Below are positions 34,480 through 46,576 of a stretch of DNA of 64,000 nucleotides, in pieces; positions within the stretch are counted from its first letter, which is position 1, and every line of letters starts with the position of its first letter. The translations under genes were made by a program, and so were the position numbers. The stretch covers positions 558,727 to 622,726 of the forward strand of contig SJOL01006482.1 of NCBI GenBank assembly GCA_004794785.1. The letters are read 5' to 3'. Origin of the DNA: Opisthorchis felineus (taxonomy: Eukaryota; Platyhelminthes; Trematoda; Opisthorchiida; Opisthorchiidae). The notes under the pieces were generated by a model. That model was not told the DNA's origin. It did not search any database and saw only the letters and a list, made by a program, of their open reading frames with translations.

Positions 34480-35420
34480 CTGTCGCCCTTTGACAGAAAC
34501 GTGGACTGTGACTATGGTGACCCTTTCAACCTCAAAAGCCTCCAACTGTATATTTATACTCAAGCTTCACCCTGCTCCTGGTCCCGAAATCTTTCCACCC
34601 GCTCTGTTCACAGACGGCAGAGAATCCCTAAGTCACTGGCTCTCTAACTTATTTTGTGTCTACTTGGGATAAAGATACCGTCCCAGACAAGACAACTGGA
34701 GTGAGTCAATAATAGTGCTCATCTTCAAAACGGTACCCACTATGAATATAGTAAGCTAGAAGTGTCAATTTGACCCCGCTGTGATATGGCTTCTTCATGA
34801 CTAATTTTTCGTTAAGGGGACACGCTGAACCTTAACCGTGAGCTTCAAGTGGGATTTCGACTGGGCAAAGACTGCATTGACCACATTTTCACATTCACCA
34901 GGTATTAGAGCGGCGCGTATGTATGAATGACCCTCAGTTTTGGTGTACCTTGACTTCAAGTGTGCGTTCTATTCTGCAGAGGGGTCAGCGACTCTAACCA
35001 CGTTTGTTCAACCGATGATACATTAGACGTTCATGAGCATAATCCGATCCTTATATTCACATACTTCTGGGCTTGAGTTTATAGAATCTCTCTAAAGACC
35101 TCCCCACAAAAGTGGTGTCCGGCAAGAGTGCCCTCATCCGTGAAACAATGAGCCGAACGCTGGAGGCTCTGCAAAACCCCGGTGTTCAGCTCGTCGCTGG
35201 TGACAATCTGGAGTACGCAGACGACGTCGTCATGATCTCTGAAGACACTGTTGAATAAACTGACCACCATCATACTCTCTTTCGGCAATCAGCTTGCACC
35301 TTCAAAGTGCAAAGTCATGCTTCAGAACGTGCAGTCTCTGAACATACCCCGTACAACCTACATTCATTTCGAAATTTACTAGGATCATTCGTCGCTTGAT
35401 GATCTTCAGCTACCAGATCT
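34480..35420 (+). mobile_element. RTE-like LINE reverse transcriptase fragment, decayed
   Basis: Begins with LKLHPAPGPEIFPPALFTDG near 34,562 (for LK..KAPGPDDLPPALFKDG) and RESLSHWLSNLF. Then comes a damaged part including VGFRLGKDCIDHIF-like sequence near 34,850-34,890. Next is RETMSRTLEALQNPGVQL near 35,137-35,190 and DNLEYADDVVMISED near 35,203-35,250, with YADD intact, followed by a frame change to FGNQLAPSKCKVMLQNVQSL near 35,280-35,340. Dead by stops and frameshifts. Same lineage as 45,540-46,740. Confidence 0.84.
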
Positions 35421-35799
35421 GTTCCTTGGCTATTTTCACTCCGCTTTCCTCCGAGATGCATCAAAGATCTGGGTAGATTTTACTTGACTGCAAGACAGAA
35501 GCCTATAGTTTATGTCATCCCTTATTAGTTCCAAGGGAGTAGAAGTAAAGCTTTGGTTACTCCAACTCCTAGAGCTGGAACTATCTGTGCATTTTTCCAT
35601 GAGAGACTATTTACTTTGTACGAATAATTAAGTATGTGGGAAAAATTCAGCTCAATAACATCGTTCGTGATTGTAGCTGTAAGGGATGTTCGCAGTATGA
35701 GCTTACCGGCACTGTTCCAGCTCACCTGCACCACCAATAGTAATCAACCTGTGAGATGGACGGCACAGTGCCGTGCCGTTTGTTGCTTTTTCGGTGGCT
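35421..35799. other. No gene recognised
   Basis: Short spacer between two LINE fragments. Confidence 0.4.
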
Positions 35800-36070
35800 T
35801 CCACTGATTCCCTGTGCCAGTCGACTTATCTGTCCATTTAACCTTAGACCCATCGTTTATCCCTTTAGATCTTCCTGCGGACGACGAGATCAGAAGTGCG
35901 TCGCATGGTCTGAAGAACAGCAAAGCGCCGGCTATTTTCAAGAAATGTGGTCATCCCACCGTCAAAGCACTTTTAAGGTTTTTCTCTGCCATTGGACACA
36001 GAGGAGCCTTTCTCTCGTAGAGTCCACTGTGGTGATCTATCGAATAGGGACCATCTCCAAGAAAGGCTAA
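35800..36070 (+). mobile_element. LINE fragment from the start of the reverse transcriptase, decayed
   Basis: The frame reads LPADDEIRSASHGLKNSKAP, then IFKKCGHPTVKALLRFFSA. After a frame change it reads VVIYRIGTISKKG. This corresponds to P..EEI..AI..LKN.KAPG.DGI.AEIFK....LA.WL..., IIVPI.KKGD of LINE reverse transcriptases. It stops about 580 bp before the lysoplasmalogenase exon. Confidence 0.68.
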
Positions 36071-36649
36071 TAACCCCATTTTCTTTTTGGGGGACTAGTT
36101 GTATTGTCCAACTGTTGACTTAGTTGCTACTTTCCCCTTCCTCCAAAATCCCACGTAGACCTGTAGCCGCTAACATGAACTGAGTTTAACTACAGTTGCC
36201 ACCAAGATATTCGCATTCTTTCTCAGATGCGCCGAGTCGACACGATGTCGGTAGGTCCGCTTTCAGGGACCGTGGTTCTGTGGTACAAATCTTCACTTCA
36301 GCGTTTAGTACACATCCATTCAGCATTGTACACAAGGAGGAGCTTTTCTGGGCATATTTTCCGAAAAGGTTTAGCGTCAGCTTCTACTCCCTTTGGTTCA
36401 CTGTTCTAGCTAATTATTCATAGTTTTAGTTTAAGTGGACACGTGTATGTTCTGCTGTAATTGCTTCAACGCATAGAATGGGAACAGCATTCTTTTTTCA
36501 TACTCCCTTTTCGCGAATTTGTGATGGGCTGTGGGTTTGTTTGTTTTAGGCTACTGTTGAATTACTGTATATCCAACGCGTTTATTTAAACATATAAACC
36601 ACTAGTTTTTACAGCGAATCTTTTTAACTTGTTTGTAAACTCATTCTAG
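36071..36649 (+). other. Upstream region and 3' splice site of the lysoplasmalogenase exon
   Basis: No coding motif. The right edge ends with a pyrimidine-rich stretch and CTCATTCTAG (36,640-36,649), a good 3' splice site, immediately before the conserved reading frame. It would serve either a cis intron or trans-splicing of a leader. The in-frame TAG at 36,647-36,649 means the coding frame cannot extend further left without splicing. Confidence 0.65.
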
Positions 36650-37351
36650 GTAAAATGTCTTGGACCTCGTCTCGTACCTTTTTTCAAGACATTCGCCCTA
36701 TTTTACGTCATCTATCCGGAGCACGAAGCATCCGTCGGATATGCTTTTTTAAAGTGTGCACCAATCCTGTGCCTCATCGGGTTCGTGCTCATGTACGGCT
36801 TGCGAATACCACAAAAGGAATCCTACGCCAGAAAGGTTTTATTGGGATTAGCTTTCTCTTGTATTGGAGATGCATGTCTTGAGTTTGGACGCACCGGATT
36901 GAAATTGGGCATGGGTTTCTTCGCAATGGCCCATCTTCTCTACGTAGCAGCATTTGGATTTCGTCCGCGCGCCTTGCAGCTTCTGATTCCTGTACTATGT
37001 GTCTTTGGAGTAGTATTGTCTTACTGTTTCAGTCAACTCACGATCGACTTCAAAGTATTCTGCGCCATATACGGGACTATTCTTAGCCTGATGATATGGC
37101 GCGCAGGTGCGCAACTGTTCACTCGTGATGGGCTGATCATTCCCTGGACGTCGATTTCACGTGCTCTTGGCGCAGCGCTTTTCGGACTCTCGGACACGCT
37201 TCTCGCCTTCGAACTTTTCCATGGGCCGGGAACAAATCTGTCTTTCCTCATTCTTCCGACTTATTATGCTGCTCAGATGTGCATCACTGTTTCTGTCGTT
37301 GACCGGCAACTCGTTTCCCTCAAAGCAGGAGCTACGCCCAATCAAAGCTAG
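36650..37351 (+). CDS. TMEM86: TMEM86-type lysoplasmalogenase (YhhN family)
   Basis: The frame from 36,650 to the TAG at 37,349 encodes 233 residues. With a Met supplied upstream this is 234, close to the 240 of human TMEM86A. The family hydrolyses the vinyl-ether bond of lysoplasmalogens in internal membranes. Similarity covers the whole length: GPRLVPFFKTFALFYV at the start, LKCAPILCLIGFVLMYGL as an early membrane segment, then (counting that Met as 1) CIGDACLEF with D75, AHLLYVAAFGF with H96, FGLSDTLLAF with D183, and TYYAAQ at 205-210. These acidic, His and Tyr positions are the conserved polar residues of the family. Hydrophobic segments fit a multi-pass (about eight) membrane protein. 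No intron interrupts it. The first AUG of the exon (36,655) is in the wrong frame, and the first in-frame one lies inside the protein at residue 49, so the start must come from an upstream exon or a spliced leader. No stop or frameshift is seen. TMEM86A and B cannot be told apart. Confidence 0.93.
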   Translation, partial: VKCLGPRLVPFFKTFALFYVIYPEHEASVGYAFLKCAPILCLIGFVLMYGLRIPQKESYARKVLLGLAFSCIGDACLEFGRTGLKLGMGFFAMAHLLYVAAFGFRPRALQLLIPVLCVFGVVLSYCFSQLTIDFKVFCAIYGTILSLMIWRAGAQLFTRDGLIIPWTSISRALGAALFGLSDTLLAFELFHGPGTNLSFLILPTYYAAQMCITVSVVDRQLVSLKAGATPNQS

Positions 37352-40300
37352 TCTGCATTACAAACCACAAGACAACTTTCCTCTGGCAACCCTGGTGGTT
37401 CGTTAGCTTTTCATCCTATTCGGTTTTAATTACCATAACTCTCCATTATCCTTTATCCTTGCGCTATTTAATTAATATGAGTTGATACGACTATTTCTTC
37501 TTGATGATTTATTGCATGCTGTTTGTTTGTTGTTTCTTGTTCGTGTGGTTATGGTATTCTCGTTAATCCAGTTCAGCCGGAAAATCAGGCCCGTGTGCAG
37601 CTACCCAGAAATTTTGCAATGGAGCTTAACTGAGCGGGAATTTTAGCAGTTCGGTGATCGGGATGGTTTGCTAGTTAGGGCGACAGTTGTCAACCAACAA
37701 GTCCATGATTCTAACCCACCCACAACTTTAAGACCGCTCCTACTCTATCTTTGTGTCAACACTGACAATATCCCAGTAATGGCACTTCAGGTTGTTTGGC
37801 AGCTATGCACCGAAAGGTGTAACAGCTGATTGCTATTCTTACAAGGAAGAAATCTACTGACATGTAGTTTTCACAGTAACTTCGAAAAGAAATGTGGCAC
37901 GAAGAAATAGCTTGTGATGCCAAGTCAAATCAACAGGCAACAATGCTGTTAGCCCTTTGGCACGAACTGCGCTTTTTTCATAAGCTGAAGGTTGTGTCCT
38001 TTTAAAATTCTCTCGGACGGACAAGTTTTTCACCTCCATGGCATAAGCTGCCAATAAATCCTGGCGGTAATCCCTGTTGTTGATGCCCTCGTGTCTCGTT
38101 CTTGTTCTCCATCTCGCCTTGGTTAACGAAATTCGCTGTCGAAAAGCGACCTGGTTGATCCCTACTAAGCGGACATTTTTGTAATTGTGCTAGGCAGCTT
38201 CCAACTGCTTACGGGGATGCAACTACTCCACTGGACGAGTATATGGCGCAAAACTATTTGTTTTTCGAGTTTAGCGCATAGAGAAGAACCTATCGAGTAA
38301 ACTAGTCTATTTCAAAATCAGCACTGTTTAGTAATTCTTCTTTGAGAAGAATCATCACAGGTTAGGTAAAATTCACCGATTTCGCGTTATATCGTCATGT
38401 GTTTGCATACATTCCAGTTCAGGGTAAAAGAAGCTTACTGACGGACTATAGACAAGGAACTATACACAGACAGGTAAAATCCATACAAAGATCAAAGGTC
38501 ATCGCATTTGTGGCTGGACTGATTAGCCGGGACTGTAAACAGCATTCTTGTTCTAACCTTGAAACTGGTTGTATGGAACCGACTGACGTTGTGACACAAC
38601 ATAGTTGAATTCGTCTTAATCTGTGATGACCCTTCTTTCGTTGGTCTCACTCGTCGTCTGTGTTCCTTATCCTAAGAAGCACTCATCAGTGAACTTGAGC
38701 AGAAAAATCAATGGGTAAATTAGATCAGCACCTCTGAAATGATAGCCGTAACAAAAACGATCAACAACAAACAATCCGTAGAGTATGGGGTTGCTGCAGT
38801 AAAGATCGATATCAGTTATATTGCCCGTTTCTACGTTTACTTATCATGAAACAGGACGTGTTTGGCTATGTTAAAGCTATAATGTGAACTATGCTGTCAA
38901 CTTCCTACGTTGTGGTCTTCCTGTCTCAATCTCGTTGAAACAGTTCTGAATCTCCTAGAGCTATGATTATACCTAGTTGTTCAAGCCTAGAAGGGAGCAG
39001 TTGAAATGTCTGTGGATCATTCGTCAGTAGCGTGTACCTTAGCCCGAGCCAGCGGGGACGGCTTCCCACTTTTATGCAAGGATTGCAATTGTGGAATTTG
39101 TCAACAGCTGACTTATTGTTGGTAATGTGAAGAGATTTGTGTGAATTATGATGTACTAATTGTAGCAAGCCAGACATAGACAGTGAGAGAAGAGTTTCAT
39201 TCTTTTTTCCATACATGGGTTCATTTGCACTTGCAAACTAGACGACACTGTCGATGCTTCAACTTGCGGACCTGTCTGTAACAAAATGATCCAATGAAAG
39301 TGGACGAACGCAGTGACATGACAGGTTGCTTACTTGCTTTGATCTATTGATTGTGCTCCAGCTTACTTTGTGCGTTTGGCCGAAAGATACGTGGTTTGAA
39401 TCTCCCTGTTATCCTCGTGCTCCGCCCGAGTTGTTTCCTGCCGTCCCCCTGCTTTCTAGTTGGAATAATAAATACAGTTGTCCTCTTCTGGGCAGATCAT
39501 TCATCGGACGAGATACTGTTTGGCTTGGTTGCCTGGACGGTTGGGAACAATTCAGGAGAGACCGATTTTGGTCATCCCCTTTAGTCATTCTTTCTAGAAT
39601 TGGAAAACTGTAATTAATAGCTTTGAGCGACTAACCTTCAATTATCTACTCCCTTGGTCGGCATTAGATCTACTGCTTCTGGGTAATTTCGAAATTGATT
39701 GATTCAGTTGGGCAAACTTTCCTGCATCCTAGGTGGACTAAATCAGTTATTGAAATATGGGCCCCAGGTCTGAAGACAAACTGCTGTAATTTCGATTTAT
39801 GACCCAATTTGTCTAATGTTTGACTGACTTCATCCATATTTTGCCGATTTTTTACATTCTATCTTTGTCAACGACGGCACTTGTAGTCAGGATGTGTTAC
39901 TACTACAACATGCGTTTTACCTTGTTTAGTGGTTGTCAGTAGAATTTGACTTACATTACTTAGCGACATGTTACGGGAATAACCGGTCTCATTTTGTGTA
40001 CGTGCAATGACTGTCTTGTCTACGTTACCATTACACTTGTCTGGAAATCGCATGAATATAAGCTCCCGAACAGGTCTCCAGACTCAAACACCTATGCGGA
40101 CCAAAGACATCCACCAGTCCGTCGTCGCTTCACCAGCCTACGCAAAATGGAACCGTCGGCTCCATGGCGAACAACCAAATGACAGGGCAGGGAGATCTGA
40201 CTAACTGGCAACGGAAGCGAATAATCACAATGTCACGTAATCACGCGATACCACTCATAGCCCGGCGAGTTGATCTTTCGGCTTGTTGTGTGAGAGAAGT

Positions 40301-41996
40301 TGCTCGCGTCACACTGTCACTTGGTTTATCGAACCGATCGCTTGTGCATCAGCTTTCCATTCTTTCTCACTTTAGTTGTGCCACCAACTGACCTGTTTCT
40401 CATACTGTTAAGGCCAGTTCACTTAAGTTTGGTGCATATCTGCCTTAGTTGTTCCGTTCACGATTCAACCTGTTTTGTGTTCTCATAGTAACCGTGCTTC
40501 AGATTACGTTACAGCTCTGAATGAAAAGTGAAGTTTGCTTTGATATGTGTCCTACTAACCAGGATAATCTTAGTCGATTGTAGAGAAGTTTATGTACTGG
40601 CTTCGTCATCCTAAGCATGACATCGTTAACCGTACGGTTAATGGAATGCTGCCTAGATCCACCTTGATAATGTGTTAACTGGTTGCTCCCGGTAACAGTT
40701 GCATGGTGGTTTACTAGAACAGATCAGGCTGAAACTTATGGGAATCGACCAATGACGCCGGTAAACGAGTAGCTGTCACCGGTGACCAGTGTTATGGCAT
40801 CATACTCAGGCCGACTGATGGTTTGCAACAGGCCTGCACATGCTCACTCACCAATCTTATTCTCTTGAGCTTTTATCGGCGCCAAAGTCAAGCTTGCAGC
40901 ACCATATTCGGCTCAGCACAAATCGTCTGTCTGGTTGTTCAGTAAACTTGAATGAAAAATGTGGGAATTTCAGAAGTAGCGATCTGTCCGTTGTTTTTAT
41001 GTGCGGACGTACGTGTACGACCGACTTGCGAAATTCGTTAGAAGTATAGGTAAACTGACAGGCTTGTGCCTTCCTAAGTCCTCGGTGACTCCAGGATCCA
41101 TCCAAGTAGAAAAACCCTATCGATTTGCTGGCGTCTCTTTCAAAATGAATAGTTGATAGGTTCTTAAATTCCTTCACGGGTCACATTTGCAAAACATGAA
41201 TAAACGGGTTAGTATACTGCTTGTTTCCGTCAGCTGGGGCTGGAGAAGAAATGATTTTCCTCAATCCACTGAGAGGGTTGCAAAATGTTGGCCCAAACGT
41301 CATCATAATTGCTTCAACTCGTTTACGACTTACCTGATTGCATGTTTATGAAAATAATGAAATAGAACTAGAGTCACTAAGCAGTTATCAAAGGTCTCAT
41401 TGTTGCACCACCCTTTTTCTTCTCTGGATTAATGTATTGTAGGCGCAATTTACTGCACCTGAGATTGTGTTGATACGATCACTGTTGAGTAGTGAAAGTA
41501 CCGAAGTAGCTCTTCTTTGTCGAGCATTCGCCGTGCCGTTGTTATCCATATTCTACCCTTTCTCACGGTTTTGTGGGTTCGTTGCCTCTTTTTTTAGTCT
41601 AACTACCACAGTTGTTAGTGAGTAAATGAAAAGATCTTGACAATTTATATTCAAATCATCCACACTCCTGGGCACATAATCTGTTCAGACTTACCGGCTT
41701 TCGTTTATTTGGTGTCTATAGGCTGAAGTTCAGCGTAATAGCCATTAGTATTAGGAAGCGCTTGTGGTTATCCAAATTTTCTTCCGGCTACTAGTTGGGA
41801 ATCCACTTTTGTGGCGGATTACGGGAGTCCAAAATGGCATTTCGAGCAGAACGTTGCTCTGGTGACTGACAAATTCACCTCACTAACTAATGTTGTAGGA
41901 CGTTTTGAATCACGAAACGCTTCTCACAAGCACATATTTTGTCTTTCTCTTTGAACTGGCTTATATCTATTGCACAAACGCTTGAAACTTTTGCAG
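37352..41996. other. Intergenic region between the lysoplasmalogenase and PSME4 homologues
   Basis: About 4.6 kb with no recognised coding exon or named repeat. A clear AATAAA signal just after the lysoplasmalogenase stop is not visible; AATTAATATGA near 37,470 is the nearest AT-rich candidate. Short open frames (for example 39,326-39,613 and 40,857-41,177) have no domain. The right edge ends in CTTGAAACTTTTGCAG, the 3' splice site of the first PSME4 exon. Promoter elements could not be identified. Confidence 0.5.
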
Positions 41997-42208
41997 GCCC
42001 ATATACACCCAATCCCGACCGGTGGGGTGAACTCAAAAGCGAAGAAACCTTTCACCCGATACTCCGACCGTCTTTTACCAATTCCGTCGGCGCAGCTAAA
42101 TCAGTACCTTGATGCAGAATGGGCATTTCTGAAGGAACGCTTGTGTCAGGTTCTCTCGAGTGGCGATGTTATATGTCAGCTGCCTGTAATTCTAGACTCC
42201 ATCCACCG
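41997..42208 (+). CDS. PSME4: PSME4 homologue, first coding exon seen
   Basis: Bounded by TTTTGCAG before and GTAAGT after. The frame begins GCC CAT and reads KPFTRYSDRLLPIPSAQLNQ, then YLDAEWAFLKERLCQVLS, and ends in DSIHR split 2+1 across the junction. This matches the human stretch YNKLLPYAERLDAESD and the following helix. There is no in-frame Met in the exon, and a TGA lies in frame upstream at 41,952, so the start codon must be supplied by splicing. With one added Met, about 24 residues would precede the LLP motif, somewhat fewer than in human PSME4. Confidence 0.82.
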
Positions 42209-44798
42209 GTAAGTGCTCGAGGTCTTGACTGCATTGAATATGTCATGTGTTCTTTCCCCAAAATGGCAGTTCTTCAATGTCTTTTTTTGTGTTGCACCAG
42301 CGCACATGCAGGACGCTCGCGTTGATTAGTATTGCTCTTCTGGACCGTCAGTATTGCCCCCTCCTTAGTGGCTATCTAAGCCGTAAGCCTGACACAGGTG
42401 AACCTTGTTCAGCACCTCCGAACCTGTTACAGTTACGTAACTTGCCGACCCCGACTCATACACTAAGTATTGTTGTGCCATCTTTCACATATTGTGGCGC
42501 CACTCGTAACTCCTAATTGTGAATGGCGTATTCACTCGTTTATTCTGGTTTTCAAACAAGCAAGACTCTATCGCGCCATAGGCAGGTTTTTTAATAAACA
42601 TATCTACCTTACTGCGGTACCGTACTACAGTAGCTGATAGCTGGATGTTACCAATAGCAACGGACTTTGTGACGGGTCAGCTACGTGTGGAACCGCAGCC
42701 TTAAACCCTTACGACATAACCTCGGCAACAGATGAAAGTTCGGTATATTCGAAATACTTGTGACTAAATTAATAGATTATATCCTTCCTCTACAGATTAG
42801 ATCTGGTAATGACAATGGTAATAGGGACATAACTGGGAAGGAGTGATTCGTAAAATTTGGCGAGCTGCTTTATATGCATTTGGGTAGAATGAAGGCATAT
42901 GATTTTGTTCCAGATTTTGTGTATGACTGTAAATAAATGAACAAATTTCCGACAAGAGTGCCGTTTATTCATGTTCTCCATGCGTTTCATATGCGCCTGT
43001 TGCTTCGATCGCTGCATTCACGTGTTTTTAAGAAATTTTTTTGAGATTCTTGGCTGCCGTGGCCGGGGAAACAAATTGCTTGATTACAAACGGTGAATTG
43101 TTAAGGGCCTCCGATGTTGACCAAAATGTCAACAATTTCACACAAACAGTGTGATGCTAGATTGAACTGGGACGATTGATACTCTAACGGACCACTACGT
43201 CGATTCACGTTTGATTTGTAATAGTACTTATGTTATTTTGTCATAGGGAACCGGTAGGTAGTGTATTTGGGCGTCCTGTAAACACTTTTCCACTTTAAGG
43301 AAATCTAACGGAAGCACTTTTCGATGGGTTCCTCAACCATTTCATGGCGCGAATCTATTCATATGGTTCGAGGGACATTCGCTGGAACCAAGCTTTTGTT
43401 CTCGTTCCACCGAGAACTTTTTTCGAACAATGCCACTCCGTGATCGACAAGTGGGTATACGTAGCAGACGTTGGAAATCCCGCCCAGTCTGTAATGAAGG
43501 TTCACGGTTGTTTTATGAGAATTTGTGCTTTTTTGACCTGATTATATTTTGATCGTCCCCATTGTTTGTCCTTCATGTGTATGTGGTTATGGTAGGGTGG
43601 TTTTTCCCCTTTAGTGATCATTCAAATCAATTTATAGGGCTTACTCCAGCATTGTGATAGGGCAGACTTGGGAGCTTTCTTTTCACCCTTCGCAATGCAC
43701 ACCAGCACTTTTGGATTCTACCGCAGCTCCCACTTTCCCGCTCACTATTATAAATCTCTTCTGTTAGCCCTACAGTGGTACTTCACCGTTTTATGAAAAG
43801 TAACTCAACGATTGCTGGCCAACATCGAGTTCAACATCATTTTCCTGACACGTGAACCTCGTGGCATCATATACCAAATGTTCGGAATTCAAGTGCATCA
43901 ACAGACATCCTCAACGTTGTTCTGGTAACACGTTCTAAAACCATGCGTGAAATCACACTCAGTGCAGAAGTTTTTCGCTGGTAGCACTTAATACGGCGCG
44001 GGTTGCGCACACTTCCAGGATATCATTCTAATATCACACTTACCTCACGTTGCATTGTCACGTGGTCAATATTCCACATACTGCGATACAGCTGTCGTAA
44101 TTCCTTTTTTTAGAAATAGGATATGTATGTGAACATAGGAGGTGGCCCTTCGCGGTATTACTTCGTCCGGGTTTTTTTCTCACAACCTGAAACCTTTAAA
44201 AATACGCAGAAATAAAGTGTTTTTTTTCAAAACGGCTCCCAGCGGAGGCGTCCCTCTCATGGTTGATCGGTCGATCCAACTTGGGGACGGAACAGAATCC
44301 AGTTGAAACCGGAACAGGTGCATTCCGAGCGAAATCCTATTTGTGAATTTGACCTGAAACACTTCGGCTTTGTGAGGCCTCATCATTCGCGCTCTTCGTG
44401 GGACATGGTTGTGTGTGTTCAGCTGCATGTTCATGCAGTACCCTCGCAGTATAATGAATTAGAAAAATACGGACAGTATCAGTCATATTAGACAGATGAT
44501 CGTGTAATTCTGTGAACTGTCCGTTTGAACTTCGTGAGTTCCGTTTGTAACCATGCTTTCCTGTTAGGGAGAAGGTCATCATCGGATGATCGCTTGAGAA
44601 AAGGAAAAAGCATCCGGGACGACTATGTACTTGAGATTGTCTTAGGCTCAATCCGTGGTCAGCTTCGAACTCCATCCTGTTCGGTTACGTCGCGGGCCAA
44701 CACCCACAAAATCCCAGGGCATCCGAATCCGACTCAACACTGGCACTCGATGGGTATGATATCCGCACATTGCATTCTACTTAGTGTACGTATGTAGA

Positions 44799-44826
44799 AT
44801 GTATGTATGTATGTATGTATGTGTAT
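44799..44826 (+). repeat. (GTAT)n microsatellite
   Basis: About six tetranucleotide units with one imperfect unit at the end, inside PSME4 intron 1. Confidence 0.9.
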
Positions 44827-45656
44827 GAATAAAGGCGCAATACCAAATTTAGGAGTCTCCCTCACTGAGGTTTCTTCAATAGAAGGTGCTGTTTTGGGAC
44901 TTGTTTATGAAGTTGTCCACTGTGTGATTGTTCTGAGTATTGTGTATCATTCCAGATGATTGATTCTAATCCGGTATCAGTGTACTGCCAAATTTACGCT
45001 AGTTTGTTAAATAGCCGTAGTTCCTGAAATCTTTTGATTCATGTACATGAAGTGATGTTAGTTCTATTTCAGTATACTGAAAATGGTTCGTTTGTCTCAG
45101 TTGCCTCAACCTCAGGCTTCTTGCAGAAAACTGAGCTAGGTGGAAGCAAATGTGATTTAAGCAGTGAATAGGGTAGTTACACCGAGATCATTCATCTCCA
45201 GCCACCGATTCCGTGGATCTTTGGGTTTCCACTCTGGTCGGCAAAATACGAGAACTTGGCTGATAGCTTTCGTGAGGTGTTCGGTACTTCGTTACCTAGT
45301 CACAGCCTGTCCAATTAATAAATAAAGTCTCTGGCGTACCAGCTTCAACTTTTGAGTGACGGTGCTCCTAGGGCGCGTAGACACCAATGTACAGATATTG
45401 GGTGTCTAAAACGTTCGGTCATCTACTGTCAACATCTTCATCTACCTTCCACATGCATACAACACCACCAATGGGACTGCACTGTTTTGTACCATGTTCG
45501 TGCTGACGGTTGGTAGATCAAGGTCTCCTGATTTGCCTACTGTATTTCACCATCATTATCATCATCATCATCATCGGACACAGCAACATCACCGTTGACA
45601 CTGATGGTTCACTACCTTACAACCATAAAGTTTGTCAAATTATGTTCAAAGCCTTA

Positions 45657-45763
45657 AAAAAACGTTCAGCTGTAGCACCCTTTCGGTGCCTAACTGCCAT
45701 GCCACTCGAAGGAAGCACGAGGGTTGGGATACTGCCAGGTTGTTCAAGCCTAGACAGTGATTT
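45657..45763 (-). repeat. 5'-truncated SINE inserted in a LINE 3' untranslated region
   Basis: The body of the SINE at 33,436-33,619 is repeated here (minus strand TGGCAGTATCCCAACCCTCG and CACCGAAAGGGTGCTACAGC), without the tRNA-like head. It is flanked by the direct repeat AAAGCCTTA at 45,648-45,656 and 45,764-45,772. The uninserted LINE 3' end at 57,150-57,160 has a single AAGGCTTT at the matching place, which supports insertion and target-site duplication. Confidence 0.82.
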
Positions 45764-46541
45764 AAAGCCTTAGAACGAAAGGAAAAGAGTGGGTGAGGAC
45801 GGAGACCTAGTGCTGGCCTATCGCTAGCTTTTCGGGGTGCCTACACGTCCAAACGACCAGTCAGTTAATCTGGAAAGAAACTGACAGCATGAACGCCACT
45901 GACATCGGTCAGTTGCAGGGTCTCCAGCCAAGCGCGTGAGGGGTCACGGGGACCCATCCTGGAAGGTGTAGCGTACCGACAAAACGCAAACTCTTCCTAA
46001 TCTCGTTTCACACCCTTATGCCAAGTCATACGTTGTTCACTACGCGGATCGCACCATTCTGAAGGAGGCATGGAGAACAACACTCGTCTCGGTAAACGGT
46101 GTCTCGGCATGCGTAGCACCTTTCCAAGCCACTACATTTGATGGTAGTGGATGTTTCCCGCGACTGAAATACCCGCTTCACAACCAACTACGCGTTTTTA
46201 AGTACCTCGTTACGAATTCGATGGCAGCATCCGACACTAGCAACGCTTCTGAGGCATATTGTTCAAAAACCTGAAGACTCCTCACATCTGTCCGCATAGG
46301 CCATGTTTCGCAACCATACAACAAATTCCTTACTGTAGCCTGATACACGCGACCCTTGATACACCGTTTTGGCGCCAAACGTGACGCAGATTAGCAAACT
46401 TGATTCAGGTGTTTTAGATTCTTGCACTGACTTCATCAGACACACTTCCGTCAGAACTAATACAACTACCGAGGTATGTAAAGTTCTCCACAACCTTGAG
46501 TGCCTCTACTTGAATTGTGAGGGGTATGTTCCGAGACTGCA

Positions 46542-46576
46542 TCATCATCAGGGACAGCAACATCAGTGTTGACACA
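46542..46576 (-). mobile_element. 35-bp insertion made only of an RTE 3' end, with 9-bp target-site duplication
   Basis: GAGACTGCA is found at 46,533-46,541 and 46,577-46,585. On the minus strand the 35 bp in between contain TGTCAACACTGATGTTGCTG followed by TCC and an ATG-type tail. They match the last bases of the RTE 3' end at 57,190-57,245. Removing the insert and one repeat restores the LINE frame (SKLAVSRNIPLTIQ). Confidence 0.8.

Noticed and set aside
36655..36882. Open frame starting at the first AUG of the lysoplasmalogenase exon
   Set aside because: Wrong frame; the overlapping frame matches TMEM86 over its whole length.
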